Assembly: GCF_000025185.1 (NCBI RefSeq)
Contig: NC_013720.1
Span: 3,658,001 to 3,722,000 of the forward strand
Reading direction: 5' to 3'
DNA length: 64,000 bases
From: Pirellula staleyi DSM 6068
Lineage (GTDB): Bacteria > Planctomycetota > Planctomycetia > Pirellulales > Pirellulaceae
Part shown: positions 26,539-39,100 of the stretch, in pieces
How positions within the stretch are numbered: position 1 is the stretch's first letter
How the letters are laid out: every line of letters starts with the position of its first letter
Program-made: the position numbers and the translations under genes
Notes under the pieces: generated by a model
Database searches by the model: none
The model's input: only the letters and a program-made list of their open reading frames with translations
What the model was told of the DNA's origin: nothing

Positions 26539-26900
26539 AAGCCCGCCTTGCCGTGAACGACGCTGCCCAAAAAACGGGCACACCTCGAACGAGTGCTGTG
26601 CACCTGTCGAGATTTCTAAAGGGTTAAGCACCCCGCACCTCCGAAAGGCAACTACCATGCCGAATGTCGCTTGAAGTGACCCTTCGAGTCAACACCCCGC
26701 GAGAAGTTTAAGCCTGACGTCAGGTATCGGCTCCCACCACTAGCAGGCATTTCACGATGTCAAGGAATGCGACTCGCGACAACCTTACTCGTTGTGCTAA
26801 AGAAACGTGCAAGTGCGCTACTGACGGCCACAGCATGCCGATGAACTACGCATCGAAGGATGCCAAGCCGTCGCAAGCTGTTCGTTAGTGGCCGGTAAAC
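26539..26900. other. Upstream region of the ATP-grasp cluster
   Basis: These 362 bases separate the CoaB gene end from the ATP-grasp start, both on the minus strand, and should contain the cluster promoter. The clearest element is the 12-base palindrome at 26713-26724. No gene is seen. Confidence 0.45.
26713..26724. promoter_or_regulatory. Perfect palindrome upstream of the ATP-grasp cluster
   Basis: CCTGACGTCAGG is a perfect 12-base palindrome about 175 bases before the first gene of the ATP-grasp/alpha-E/transglutaminase cluster. It could be an operator for a dimeric regulator. No regulator gene is adjacent and no second copy was noticed. Confidence 0.3.
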
Positions 26901-27536
26901 TTACTTCGCGCGACCAAGATGCAAATCGATCGTTCGTAGAATGTGCAGCGCTACTGCCTCTTTCGTGCCGGTAGCCGAGGTAACCACCTCTCCCTGACGC
27001 CCCAGGATCTCGACCTCGTTACTGAGCGAGTCCATTGCCGAGGGGCCATTGAGCACCATTAAGTCGCAACTCTTTTTTTGCAGCTTGGTTAAGGCGCGGA
27101 ACCGCTGATCGTCGGTTTCGAGCGCAAAACCAACGAGCCACTGATCTTGGCGCTTAATGCTACCGAGGCTCGCCATCACATCGGGAGTCTCGACAAGTTC
27201 CAGCCGCAGCGGCTCTCCCGTCTTGCTGATTTTTTGTGCGGCTACCTTTTGTGGACGATAGTCACACGGCGCTGCCGCTCCAATGGCTCCATCGCACCCC
27301 ACGAACTCTCGCAGGCAAACCTCGAGCAAGTCCTCGGTGCTAATGATGTCGATCACCTCCGCTGCTGCTGGATAGGTCACCTGCACGGGACCACTCACCA
27401 CCAGCACGTCGTGCCCCAGCGAAAGTGCTGCTTCGGCAAGCGCCTTTCCCATCCGGCCGCTACTTCCGTTGGTCAGGTATCGCACGGGATCGAGATACTG
27501 ACGCGTCGGTCCCGATGTGATCAAGATGCGAGCCAT
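26901..27536 (-). CDS. coaB: Phosphopantothenate-cysteine ligase domain protein (stand-alone CoaB)
   Basis: This 211-residue protein corresponds to the CoaB half of bacterial Dfp/CoaBC. It begins MARILITSGPTRQYLDPVR and contains LTNGSSGRMGKALAEAA, GAIGAAAPCDYRP and VGFALETDDQ, the nucleotide and substrate-binding segments of CoaB, which ligates cysteine to 4-phosphopantothenate in CoA synthesis. The CoaC decarboxylase half is absent from this reading frame and from the neighbouring genes. The open frame extends upstream to 27659, but the CoaB domain begins precisely at the chosen ATG. The gene follows a secreted-protein gene on the same strand by 76 bases, with no obvious functional link. Confidence 0.86.
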   Translation of the reverse strand: MARILITSGPTRQYLDPVRYLTNGSSGRMGKALAEAALSLGHDVLVVSGPVQVTYPAAAEVIDIISTEDLLEVCLREFVGCDGAIGAAAPCDYRPQKVAAQKISKTGEPLRLELVETPDVMASLGSIKRQDQWLVGFALETDDQRFRALTKLQKKSCDLMVLNGPSAMDSLSNEVEILGRQGEVVTSATGTKEAVALHILRTIDLHLGRAK

Positions 27537-27612
27537 GCATGATCCAAAGTGAATGCAGAATAAGAGAGGGCGTGATTCCGGAGAGCTGATCGATGTAGCC
27601 CCGATCACGAGT

Positions 27613-29526
27613 CTAACGGAAAAGAGGGGACTGGAACGCCCCCTGCTGCGGAAGTGCACCTTGCTGATTGTCGGGCACTGGCTGGAAGCTGCGGATGCGG
27701 CCGCGGGGAGTCAGCCCTTCAACCGAAATCGGCTCACGCAAGCTTTCGATCGCCATGTTCCCGGCCGAATCACGCACTTCGATCCGGAGGTAGATCTGCC
27801 GCGGACTTCGAGGATCAAATTCCCAAAAGTATTGTCCCGTGTTGGGCAGCCCAGCGGCGATCGGGGTAAAAGGCCCCTCGGGACGTTCTGCCATCGATAG
27901 CGTGATGGGACGAGGCAACAGATGTTTGTCCGAAGCTTCCCAGCGGATGTCGAGCCTACCAGCCTGATCGCCACTTCCGTAGGCTGCTTGGGTGATACGA
28001 GCCGTCGGTTTCGTGGTATCGATGCCAACCCAAATGTCGGACGGATCGCCCGACTTCGGCTGATTGCCCACAAGTCCGTTGCGGCCAATAATCACCACAC
28101 GAAAACCGTAGCTCGCTTCACCACTCACTTCCACATCCATTGGACTTTGGCGGTCGGGGTCGCTCCCCCATTTCATCCAGGTCTGTCCGCCGTCGTTGGT
28201 CCCCCACAGTTCCACTTCCGCAATCCCCTCGGGGCCAACGGTTTCTACGTCGTAGTCGAGCGTGAAGCGTTTGGTGTTTGTAAGACGCGTGGGGGCATCG
28301 AGCAAATCATCTTGCGAAGCCGAAGGCCGTGACGCATCGGGTTGTCCACTCGATGCGGGAGGGGGCAGGACTTCCTCGCTTCGCATCACTGTCTGTGGCT
28401 GCGATGGAGGAGGGGCATACGACTCGCGCGGAGCAGGATTCTCGAACTCCGGTGGAAGTGGCGTGTCTGACGGGAGTGGTCGCGAGCTATCGGATACAGC
28501 TGGTGGATACTGCGGCTGTTCGTACGACGGTGGGGGCAAAGCTTCGCTCCCCAGCATGGTGTCGCTTCCGCTGGGTGGAGGGAGCGATTCGACACTGTTG
28601 CCATCGCGCGGCACACTCGCCAGACGATCTGTTCGCAGATTGGCTGGGTATGGATTGTTAACGATCTCTCCTTGCGTGTTCTCTTGAGGAACGTTGGTCG
28701 CTGGAGGGACGGTCGAAGGTGGAAGTTGATTGTCGGTGGGCCACGGACGCGCCGAAGGATCGATCTGCGATGCTGCCATCTGGGGCGGAGCGACTTGCGG
28801 CTGAACCGTTTCTCCCATCCGAACTTGCTGTGTGTAATACCCCACGTTCCCGGCAGCGTCTGCGACCTCGGCTCGCAAGTTAATGTTGCGGCTGCGGGCC
28901 ACAATGCTGGCCGTGACACGTCCCGTCAGTGTGCCGATCAGTGGCGCGGCGTTGGTCCGGTCGACTTGAATCTCTTGCCAAGGACTGCCGAGATCCGCAG
29001 TGTCCTGATATTCCAGACGCAGTGTCCCTGGATTCAAGTTGGCATCAATCGCACTAAAAGCGATCGTCAATTGGTTCGCCCCCGCTGGATCGGCTTGCAG
29101 GCTGATCTGCGGTTTCTGCGTATCGACAATCAGCCGCAGCTGAGCACGGTGTGAGGCATTGGTGGGGCGTGTGTCCCCTTCCACCGTTTGGGTACTGAAC
29201 CAAAACTCGCCATCCCGTTTGGCTCGAAACCGAAAGCGGCCATCGCTCGGCTTCCGCTCTTCGAAGAAATGCCAATTCGCTCCCCGATCCCACGAAACAT
29301 ACACCAGCACTCGCACCGGCTGTCCCGAGGGACTGGTGGAAGCTTTCACGCTAAACGGAATTTCGACTTCCGCTTGCCGCGTGGCGTAAGGAGGTGGAAG
29401 CGGCGGTGCAGATTCGGCTGAGGCTCCCCCTGCGCCGCCACTGGAGAAAGGAAGACCCTGCGCAGCGGCCAGCCCGGTCGACAATGCGACCATCACCGCA
29501 GCAGCAGTGGCAGACCACCAGCGCAT
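27613..29526 (-). CDS. Secreted proline-rich beta-sandwich protein
   Basis: This 637-residue exported protein has a signal peptide (MRWWSATAAAVMVALSTGLAAAQ). The start is set by AAGGAAGG eight bases before ATG 29526, which also suits the signal peptide better than the longer frame. The mature protein alternates predicted beta-sandwich segments with disordered linkers. An N-terminal region (VRVLVYVSWDRGANWHFFEE) and a C-terminal one (VELWGTNDGGQTWMKWG, then LSMAERPEGPFTPIAAGLPN) carry sialidase/BNR-like G-x-x-W strands. They flank a central Pro/Ser/Gln-rich stretch of more than 150 residues. No catalytic motif is recognised; a structural or adhesive envelope role is inferred. Confidence 0.75.
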   Translation of the reverse strand: MRWWSATAAAVMVALSTGLAAAQGLPFSSGGAGGASAESAPPLPPPYATRQAEVEIPFSVKASTSPSGQPVRVLVYVSWDRGANWHFFEERKPSDGRFRFRAKRDGEFWFSTQTVEGDTRPTNASHRAQLRLIVDTQKPQISLQADPAGANQLTIAFSAIDANLNPGTLRLEYQDTADLGSPWQEIQVDRTNAAPLIGTLTGRVTASIVARSRNINLRAEVADAAGNVGYYTQQVRMGETVQPQVAPPQMAASQIDPSARPWPTDNQLPPSTVPPATNVPQENTQGEIVNNPYPANLRTDRLASVPRDGNSVESLPPPSGSDTMLGSEALPPPSYEQPQYPPAVSDSSRPLPSDTPLPPEFENPAPRESYAPPPSQPQTVMRSEEVLPPPASSGQPDASRPSASQDDLLDAPTRLTNTKRFTLDYDVETVGPEGIAEVELWGTNDGGQTWMKWGSDPDRQSPMDVEVSGEASYGFRVVIIGRNGLVGNQPKSGDPSDIWVGIDTTKPTARITQAAYGSGDQAGRLDIRWEASDKHLLPRPITLSMAERPEGPFTPIAAGLPNTGQYFWEFDPRSPRQIYLRIEVRDSAGNMAIESLREPISVEGLTPRGRIRSFQPVPDNQQGALPQQGAFQSPLFR

Positions 29527-29533
29527 CGCTGAG

Positions 29534-29541
29534 CCTTCCTT
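29534..29541 (-). promoter_or_regulatory. Shine-Dalgarno site deciding the proline-rich protein start
   Basis: AAGGAAGG on the minus strand lies seven bases before ATG 29526, favouring it over the ATG ten codons upstream. Confidence 0.6.
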
Positions 29542-30097
29542 GGCGAGTCGATGCACAGTCCCCCCGGACCATGCCCGGAGAGCATATCGGAACGGCAGGG
29601 GGTAACACTTGAAGCACCCTTACCACAGGTGCTAGTCAGGTAGTCCAGGCAAAATAAATCGCCGTAGTAAAGTTGGCCTGAAATTCGCAAGTCCGCCATT
29701 TGTCGCAAATTGACAACAGTTGGTCGTAGAGAGCTCACTCTGGTTGGTTCTTTACCACTTCAAGGTGGATAGCACGCCCGGCTACCTCTTATCGCCCGCT
29801 CAAAACGGCGTAAGTCCCGAGAAATAAAGGCCTTCAATTGTCCATGCACAATCTGGATTATCGGTTTTGTTGGTGTAAACTGCTTACCTGGGCGCACAGT
29901 CTTTCCTCTTCCCTGACGCCCTCGAAGCGGATGATGTTTTCTAATTGCAACCTTGGTTGTGTTTATTAAGCAGCCTCTGCGAACTGGCTTGTCTACGCAC
30001 GGATTCGTAGCACTGAGTCAGATCGATCCCTCCTGCATTAAATGTGAAACCGACCACGCTGATGCCCTTGCGCAACGGCCCTGCCATTAATTTACGT

Positions 30098-30101
30098 GGA
30101 G
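30098..30101 (+). promoter_or_regulatory. Shine-Dalgarno site for the GTG start of the giant gene
   Basis: GGAG lies six bases before GTG at 30108. A GTG seven bases earlier (30101) leads to a TAG stop after four codons, so 30108 is the supported start. Confidence 0.6.
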
Positions 30102-30107
30102 TGAACC

Positions 30108-33100
30108 GTGTCTAGCCTTTCCCCGTCGTCGCGTCGTGCAGTTTTGTCGAGCAAACTCCCCCAGGCATCACGCAAACGAAAACAGCAAAGGCAGAAGAGT
30201 CGTCGCGTCTTTTTCGAATCACTTGAGCAGCGCTCGATGCTCGCCACCATCACCGGCGGCACCATTGCCGGTGGTTTTGTATCCGAGGCTGACAGCAGTT
30301 TGCTCTATTACCTTCGCGCCGACGACTCCTCAAGTGTCGTGGCAGTGGGTACTGCAGTTACCAGCTGGAACGACCAGCGTGATAGTTCGCCCAACAACTT
30401 TGTTGCTCCTGCTGTCGCAAAGCAGCCTACTTACATTGCCTCGAGCCCGAGTTTTAATGGCTTGCCAACCATTCAATTCGATGGCAGCCAAGTGAGTGCT
30501 GGCGGTGGCGTTGCGCCAAATGCTGATGAATTAGTCTTGTCTTCGAGCACCAACGTTCAGTCGGTGGTTATCGTCAGCAATCAAACGAATAACCTCTCCA
30601 TCGCGGGCTTGTGGGGGCTTGATGAGGGTGATGTTGGTATCCGCATGAATGGGACCCTATCACCCTACAATTCTTTCAATGATCCTGGTAATGGAGGCGA
30701 TTTCACAAACGCCGCTAACTCGACGCTGGCTGTAGATGGTTCGGACGCTAATAACCCTGCAGCTGTTCAAAATCGCACTCATATTGTTAGTGCAGTTCGT
30801 GGATCAGCGACAACGTTCACTGCGACAAGTATTGGTGACTACTTTAGGGTAGGTGCGAATGCTCCACGATCATGGGCAGGGGAAATTGGCGAAGTGATCG
30901 CCTTCAATCGTGCACTCAGTTCTACAGAACGCCAAATCCTTGATAATTCCCTCTCGGCAAAATTCAATGTTCAACTGGCTGGTCACGATTTCTATGCAGG
31001 CGACACTGCAATCGCCGGAAACTATGACTCGAATGTTGTCGGAATCTCTGCTACAAGTTTAGTGAATGTCGCCACAGGAAAGATTGCCACATCGTCGTCA
31101 ACCAATGGGGCTGGACCTGCACTGGCTAATGATGGCATCACCGATGGAATTTACGGTCGAGGTAGTGTCTTTCACTCTGCGCAGCAAGCGGATCCCTGGT
31201 GGGAGGTTGATCTCGGCACAAACACCAGCATTTCGCAGGTGGTACTCTACAATCGTCTGGACGGAGGTATTACTCCAAGATTTCGCGAACTCACCATCAC
31301 TGTCACCGACGCCGCTGGCACGGTGCTCTTCACATCGCCACTATTGAACGCCGGTAACGCACTCGGTGATCCTGCAACCATCTCGTACGACTTTGCTGCG
31401 GCCAATGGTGGCAATCCAGTCGTGGGGCAGAAGGTTCGGGTAACTCGCACCGTCGCTAATATCGATGACAACTCGGTTCTTCAACTCGCCGAAGTTCAAG
31501 TTCTCTCGCCAGTCGCATCGGCTGCTGTAATTAGTGCCGGACAGGCAGGCTTTGGCATGGAGTCGCTGAGTGCGCTGCCACTAAGCAACATGGTCTATGC
31601 CGGACACAAGACGGCCATCAACAGCATCGTCACGACTGACTTGCCCGCAGGGGTCACCAGTCGCTGGGATCGTGTCTGGAATGTCGACAAAACCGGGGCT
31701 GGCGTTGCCACTCGGATGGCTTTCGATTTCACCGATGCAGGACTCGTGGCTCCTGGCGCTCCCGCCAGTTATCAACTGCTCTTCACACCATCCAATGCCT
31801 TTGAGTCTGGTGAAGTTGCCTTTCAGAAACTAGTGATCCCTGGCACTGTTACCGGCGACACGGTCACCTTTGATGTACCTGCCTCAATGCTCTCCGACGG
31901 ATATTACACCGTTGGAGTGCAAGACCCCAATGTTGTCATCAACAGCAGTGCTGTTAATGGAGTTGCCGATACGTTCCGCATTGTTCGTAGTGGCAATCAA
32001 ATTGAGATCTACGAGAACGGAACTCTTGTTCAATCATCGCTCGCCGATGGCATCAATAGCATCACTATCAATGGCTCTACCGATGACGACACGTTAATTG
32101 TCGATCTGGGTGGAGGTGACGTGATCCCACTATCCAATATCAAATTCAATGCAGGAGTCGGTGGAAATGATGTCTTGACCCTCAACGGCGGTGCGAACAC
32201 GTTTGGGACAGTCACGCACACGTTTGTTTCAGCCACCGATGGTAGCGTAGCGATTACTGGGCTGGGGCTAATCAACTATACCGGCCTCGACCCGATCAAC
32301 GATAACCTCTCGGCCACCGATCGCGTCTTCAACTACACCGGTGGTGGTGAAACCATGACCGTCACCGATACCGGTGGTGCTGATGGCATGAGCACTATCA
32401 CCTCCACTCTTGGAGAATCGGTCACTTTCGTCAGCCCGACCATTTCCCTAACTATCGATGTGAACACCGGGGCTACCGTTGGGGCCGACGTCATCACCAT
32501 CACCTCGATCGATGCCGCCTATCGCGCTTCGACCACGATCCTCTCCGGCACCGACGACACGGTGAACCTCAACGCCGCCCTCACCCTCGGCAGCGGAACT
32601 TCGGTAGGCGATCTCAGCGTGATTTCGGGCGATATCAATATCACCCAAGCCATCAACACCACTGCAGGCGCTAGTGGCACCGTCACGCTCACTGCCCTGG
32701 ATGTGCTTGATACGTCAGCCGCTGCCGACATCACTTCAGGCGGCACTGTGACCATCGCAGCCACAACTCAGTACAATCTCAGCGGCGATGTCGTCTCGAC
32801 CGGCGACAGTATCACCATCAGCGGACCGATCAATCAAACCGCTAACGTGCAAATTGCCTCAGCTGGTGGCAACGTTCAAATCAACGGCACCATCAACGAT
32901 GATGGCGTTGCCAGCAATCGTAATCTCACGGTGAATGCTGGCGCGGGCAACATCAACTTTGCATCTGCGATTGGTGGCACCACTCCGCTCAATAATCTGT
33001 CGATCACTGGCGCTAACATCAACGCAGGCGCGATTGCTGTTGCTACAGCGCTTTCGGTCACTACTACCGGAACATCTCAGATCAGTGGCGTCATCAGTGG

Positions 33101-36100
33101 CGCAACCTCGCTCACTAAACTCGGCACCGGTATTCTTAGCCTTACGGCGGAGAATACCTTTACCGGTGGCACGAATGCTAACGAAGGTATCCTGAATCTT
33201 GCCGATCCCTCAACAGGTCCCATTGGCACGGTGCGTGGAACCGTCAATGTCGCTGCCGCGGGAACGCTTCGGCTGTCTACTGGCAACGCTCTTGGCTACG
33301 GCGCGGGAACCAAGGTCGATGTTCTCAATATCAATGGTGGTCTCGTCGACAACGTTGCCTCCAGCGATAACGGATGGGGCATCACCATCAACATGAATGG
33401 TGGCACGCTCCGCACGAACAATGGTGTCAGCAGCAATTCAACCGGCCAACTCTACTCGCTCGGGAATGGTTCGGCCATCAACGTATTGAGCGGAACGGCC
33501 AATGTTCAGGGACGCATCAATATCCGCGAGAGTAATCCAGGAGGTGTCCTCCCGATTAATGTTGCTAGCGGTGCAACGCTCAATTATTCCGCTGCCACCA
33601 CGCAGCAGGGCGGTACGCACGGGATCACCAAGACCGGCCTAGGCACGATGGTCCTGCAAAACGCATCCGCGGCAACAGCCGGTGGAGTTTTCACAGTTGA
33701 CGCAGGTCAGGTGGACGTTGGCCCTGGTGCCGTCAGCGATGGCGCTTGGGCTGCGAACGTCGCGATCAACAATGGCGGCACCTTGCGGCTGTTGCAAGGT
33801 AACGTGTTTAACAACACTAGCGACTTCACCATCAACACCGGCGGCACGTTCAACATGAACGGCTTCTCCGACGCGATCGGTAACCTCGCTGGCGGCGGCA
33901 ATATTACCAACAACAATGATGCCAACGGCATCTATCTCGACGATCTCAATGCCACCCACACCTTTAGTGGTTCGATCTCCGGCACAGGTCCACTCATTAT
34001 CCGTGGAAATATTGCGAACTCCGGAACGCAAGTTTTCTCGGGCGGCACGGTTGCCCTAGGAGGTCTTCGCATCGGACGCGGTACCGTCACTTTCAATGGA
34101 CCGACCGCTACGATTGCCGGTGTAACCATTGTTGGCACCAACCGTGGCGATCAAGTGGGAGGCATTCCAGACGTTGCTGTCAATGCAGTTCTTAATGTTC
34201 AAGCAGGTACCTTTTCAACCGTTGGTTTTGAACTAGGGAATTCCAGCGGTAGTGCCAATGCAATCGTGGCCACCATCAATCAATCAGGTGGCACGGTTAC
34301 TACGACGGGCAATGTCGCCGAATCAAATGGAGTGCGATTGGGGCATTATCCCCAAAGCAATACCACCTACAACATGCAAGGTGGCACGCTCAACGTAAAT
34401 GGCGGCGTTTCGTTGTCTTCGGCAACCGACGGTACCGGCGCGTTCATCCAAACGGGTGGGACGGTTAATGCAACGCAGATTGATGTGAATAGCCGTGTCG
34501 GAACAACAGGTAACGGCACGTTCACACTCAATGGTGGCACGTTCAATCTTGGTGCTGGTGGCATTGTGACTGACGGTGGTGGCGGTCCTTACACCGTGAA
34601 TTTAGGTGGTGGGGTGCTGGTGGCCACAGCTGCTTGGAGTTCTTCGCTCAATATCAATCTCACCAATGCCGTTGGTCCTGCAGTGATCAACACAAATGGT
34701 TTTGACGTCACTCTATCGGGTATCCTTTCGGGCGCAGGTGGACTGACAAAGCGTGGTAATGGTGTCTTGACGGTAAGCAACTCCGCCAGTTCTTTCAGCG
34801 GCGAGAATCGAATCGAAGGTGGATTCCTAGCGACTCCTGATGTAGCCAACAGCGGACTCAACAGTCCTCTGGGGACGAACAGCAACATTGTGCTCACTGG
34901 TGGAAGCTTGCGTTACACCGGGAGTGTGGTCGATTCGATGAATCGCACGATTACCGTTAGTGCAGGTGGTGGTGGCATCGATGTCTCCAATGCTGCTGGC
35001 AACCTGACGATCTCTGGAAACGTCAGCGGCGTTGGTCAAACCTTGGCAAAAGGTGGTGCTGGCACCCTGGTGCTCAACCCCACTACGGTTAGCCTCGCGA
35101 ATTTCTGGGCCGCGGGGGGTAACACCAACTTTGCAGGTTCAGGAACGTTCAGCTTTACTGGAGTGCTTAACGCAGGGGTAAATACAGCTGGTGTCTTGCT
35201 CGTTGGTGAAGGGACGATCAACGTCCAAGACGCCGTAGTGGTGAATGTGAGTGAAATCTCCATCAACAATCATGGCCAAGCCGGTGCCATGACTCAGTCG
35301 GGGACAAGTGACGTGAACGTCTCGGGATTGTTCCGAGTTGGTCACTGGTCTGGCGGAAGTGCTGCAGGTTCCTACTCGATCTCGGGAGGAACGCTCGATC
35401 TAACGGGAGTTCCCGCCGGAGATATCAACATTGCAGGTGTTGGCGAACAGGTGGGTGTGATCTACCTTGGCATCGACGGCACCGGCGCGATGAACATTTC
35501 GGGTGGCACTGTGACTGCTCAAGCTGTGGTCCTCGATGGGCGTGGCAATACGTCAGGTACCGATACGCTCAATCTGACTGGCGGAACGCTGATCCTGAAC
35601 TCCACCACTGCAAATGGAAGTGGCTTTGAATCGGGGTCTCAGAATGCAAACACATCGTACGCCATCAACCTTGGTGGTTCTGGTACACCGGTTGTTCGGG
35701 CAGCAAACAACTTCGCCTCACCACTGAATATCACCCTTAACGGTCCTAACTCCGTTGCGTTTAATACACAAACCTTCACCGCGACACTCAACGGCCTGCT
35801 GAGTGGCACGGGTGGTTTATCGAAGAGTGGTGGTGGTACGTTGCTACTGGGTAATGCCGGAAGCACTTACACCGGAAACGTTGTGATTGATGGTGGAACG
35901 GTCCGCGCCACCGCTGGTCATAACAACACGAATGCCACAAGCGCTTTTGGCAACCCACTGGTCGCTCGTACTATCACGGCTAACTCGGGAACCTTCGTAG
36001 AGTTCGGTGCCTCGGATGTTTTTGGGAGCGCTACGGCAATTCCTGTTGCTTCGATTGTTGCTAACTCGGCAACTATCCAGTCCACAGGCAATTTCTTCAA

Positions 36101-39100
36101 CACCCTGGGACCAATCACTCTGAATGGCTCCACGCTCACTTCAACGGGTGGATTTTCGTCAGGCTACGAAGCTTGGCGTTTGTATGGCACTGTTACTGTG
36201 GGTGGCACCAATCCCTCAACGATCAGCGCGGCTGGAACCAATGGCGGTATCCATCTCCATACAAACACGAACTTCGATGTGGCTGATGTCACGGGCGATG
36301 ACAATCCCGACTTGCTAGTCTCTTCGGTTCTTCGCAATCAGACTGCCTCTCAATCCAGTGCAGCGGGTGATCTTTCCAAGCTCGGTGCGGGCAAACTTGT
36401 CCTTACTGGTAATAACACCTACGGTGCCACGTCGGTGCTTGATGGAACTTTGCTGGTGAATAACGTGGCGGGATCGGGGACGGGCAGTGGGCCGGTGGTA
36501 GTGAGTGGGACGGCGATTTTGAGGGGAACGGGAAGCATCGCAGGGACGGTCTCGATGACCGATTCGTCGCGGCTCGAGCCTGGCGCAAGTCCCGAGACAC
36601 TAGCGACCGGCAGTTTGTCGTTTACCGCAGGAACCACTTTCAACCCTGAGATCGGCGGCACCGCTCCGGGCAATGGAGTGACCGGCTACGATCAGGTGAA
36701 TGTCACCGGCACTGTTTCGCTTGGCGGAGCGACGCTCGATGTCGATCTGTTCGGCGGATTCACTCCCGATCCACTCCTGCTCCAAGAGTTTGTCATCATC
36801 ACCAATGATGGGACGGATGCGGTGGTGGGGACGTTTGCGGGGCTGGCCGAAGGAGCGGCAGTGGTGGTGGGTGGAAGCACGTTCTACATCAGCTACAGCG
36901 CCGATAGCGCGGGGCCAGGTGCGGGGAACGATGTCGCGCTCTATTCACAGCCGATCATCAACGGCACTGCCGGTGCTGATATCGTGACGGTCACAGCTGC
37001 CGATGGGGCGGGGAACATCACTGTCACTTACTCGCTCAACAATGGCGCGGTGATTGGTGGTTACACGACGACGACACCACCCAACGCCTTCACGTTCTAC
37101 GGCGGTGATTCCGACGACACACTGAACGTCAATCTCAACGCCATCAACGTCGCGCTCCCCGGAGGGATTTACTACGACGGTGAAGGGCAGGGCTCGCCGG
37201 TTGCAGCCGGCGGCAATCCCTCGTTTGGCGATGTGCTGGCGATTGTCGGCAACGGAAACCAGACGGCAACGTACACCAGCGACGCCGTGATTGCTCGCGC
37301 CGGAACGATCACCTCCGATGCCCTCGCCGGGACGATCACGTTCCGTGGTCTCGAGCCGGTGAACATGTTTAATCTGGCTAGCGCCGTCGTCAACTTCGGT
37401 GGCGCTGCCGACACGATCGACATCAGCGCTGGCTTTGGTGCAACGGTCGCTACCTCCGCAATTCCGGCCCTCGTTGTGAGTGGCAACAGCGGTGGCGTGG
37501 CGTTCGAGCAAGTTCATCTCTCGGGCAATATCGCTGTCGAGATCAACACCGTGACGGGTGGCTCCGATGCTGCCGACAGCGTCACCATCACGAGTGGTGC
37601 GAATGCGCATGCGAATGCGAACATCACGATTGATACGGGAGTGGGGGCCGATACGATCGAAGTGGATGGTCCGCTGATGGTTGGCGCTGGTGGTGCGATC
37701 AGCTTGACCTCAGGTGGTTCGATCAGCGTGAACAACACGATCACCGCCGGACTTGCTGTGACCCTCACCGCGCTCACCGGCTCGATCTCCGACGGCAACG
37801 GCGCGAGTGTAAACGTCGCGACCGGTCTGCTGGTCGCGCAGGCTGCCACCGGTGTGGCAAACGCCATCGATCTCGACACCACCATCACGTCGCTGATCGT
37901 TTCCACGACCGGCGCAACCAATGGCAACATCAACATCAACGAGACCAGCGGCCTCGCAGTCTCGTCCGCAACGACCGTGAATGGCAACATCACACTCACT
38001 GCTGCCAGTGGCGACATCGCCGTCACCACCATCACGGCCGTAGGCGATGCGACGCTGGTGGCGACGACGGGGGCGATTACGGATGCGAACGCAGGTGTGC
38101 TCAATGTGTCGGCGAGTAACCTGAGCGCGACGAGCGCTAGCGGGATCGATCTCGATACGAGCATCGCTACGCTTACCGCCAGCGTCACTGGCACCGGCGC
38201 GATCGACATCGATGAAGCGAGCGCCATCACGCTCACGAGCATCACGACGAATAGCGGTCTCGTCGACATCACCTCGGCGACCGGCACGATGACCGTGACG
38301 AGCATCAATGCCGCCGGCGCGGTGAACCTCGCGGTGACCGATACCGGCGCTGCCGACGACGACATCATCGTCAGTGGCACACTCAGCTCGACGAGCAACG
38401 TGGTGCTGCTGGCAGGGGACGATGCGACCCTCAGCGGCACGATCAGCGCGACGGGAACCGTCAGCGTGACGATTGATGCGGCGAGCGCGGATGTGGGTGG
38501 CGCGGTGCTGAGCTTTGCAGGGGATATCGACGCGGTGAGCGCGACGTTCACCGGCGGCGCAGAGATCGATACGTTCAACGTCCGGCCCGATCAAGACAAT
38601 GGACTCGCGAGCACGCCGATCAGCATCTTCGGTGGCAATCCGACGGTGCCAGCGGGCGATCTTTTAGTGCTCGATATCACGGGACTCGGCGTGCCGACAT
38701 TGACGCTCGGCGCAGTGGACTACAGCGGCGTCTGGTCGTTCGGCACATCGGCGGCAGGAGTTGCTTACACCTCGATCGAAACGGTGCAAACGACGCCGCT
38801 GACGTCGGTCTACAACCTCGTGCTCGACATGCGAATCGCCGGCTTCCAAAACGGTGCGGCCGACGCGATCGAGATCTTCCTGAGTGCTCCCAATGTGTTC
38901 GAAGTCGAGGTGAATGGCCTCGGCAAGTTCAGTGGCCAGGCCGATACGATCAACAGCTTCACGGTGATCGGCAGCAGCGATAGTGAGTCGCTGACGATCC
39001 GCGAAACAGCAGCGGGACTCCCGAGCTTCGACGGCGCTGCGCCGCTGGTCGATAACAGCCTCGCGTCGGGTGGTGTGAGCAATGGCGCGCACTTGAATAC

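Larger units (their letters stand above)
29527..30107. other. Long leader region of the giant surface-protein gene
   Basis: About 580 bases between divergent genes hold the promoters of the proline-rich protein and the giant gene. Short AT-rich stretches occur near 29640-29720 and 29820-29960. No gene, RNA or convincing operator is recognised; a small TTGTC/GACAA inverted repeat near 29700 is too short to call. Confidence 0.45.
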
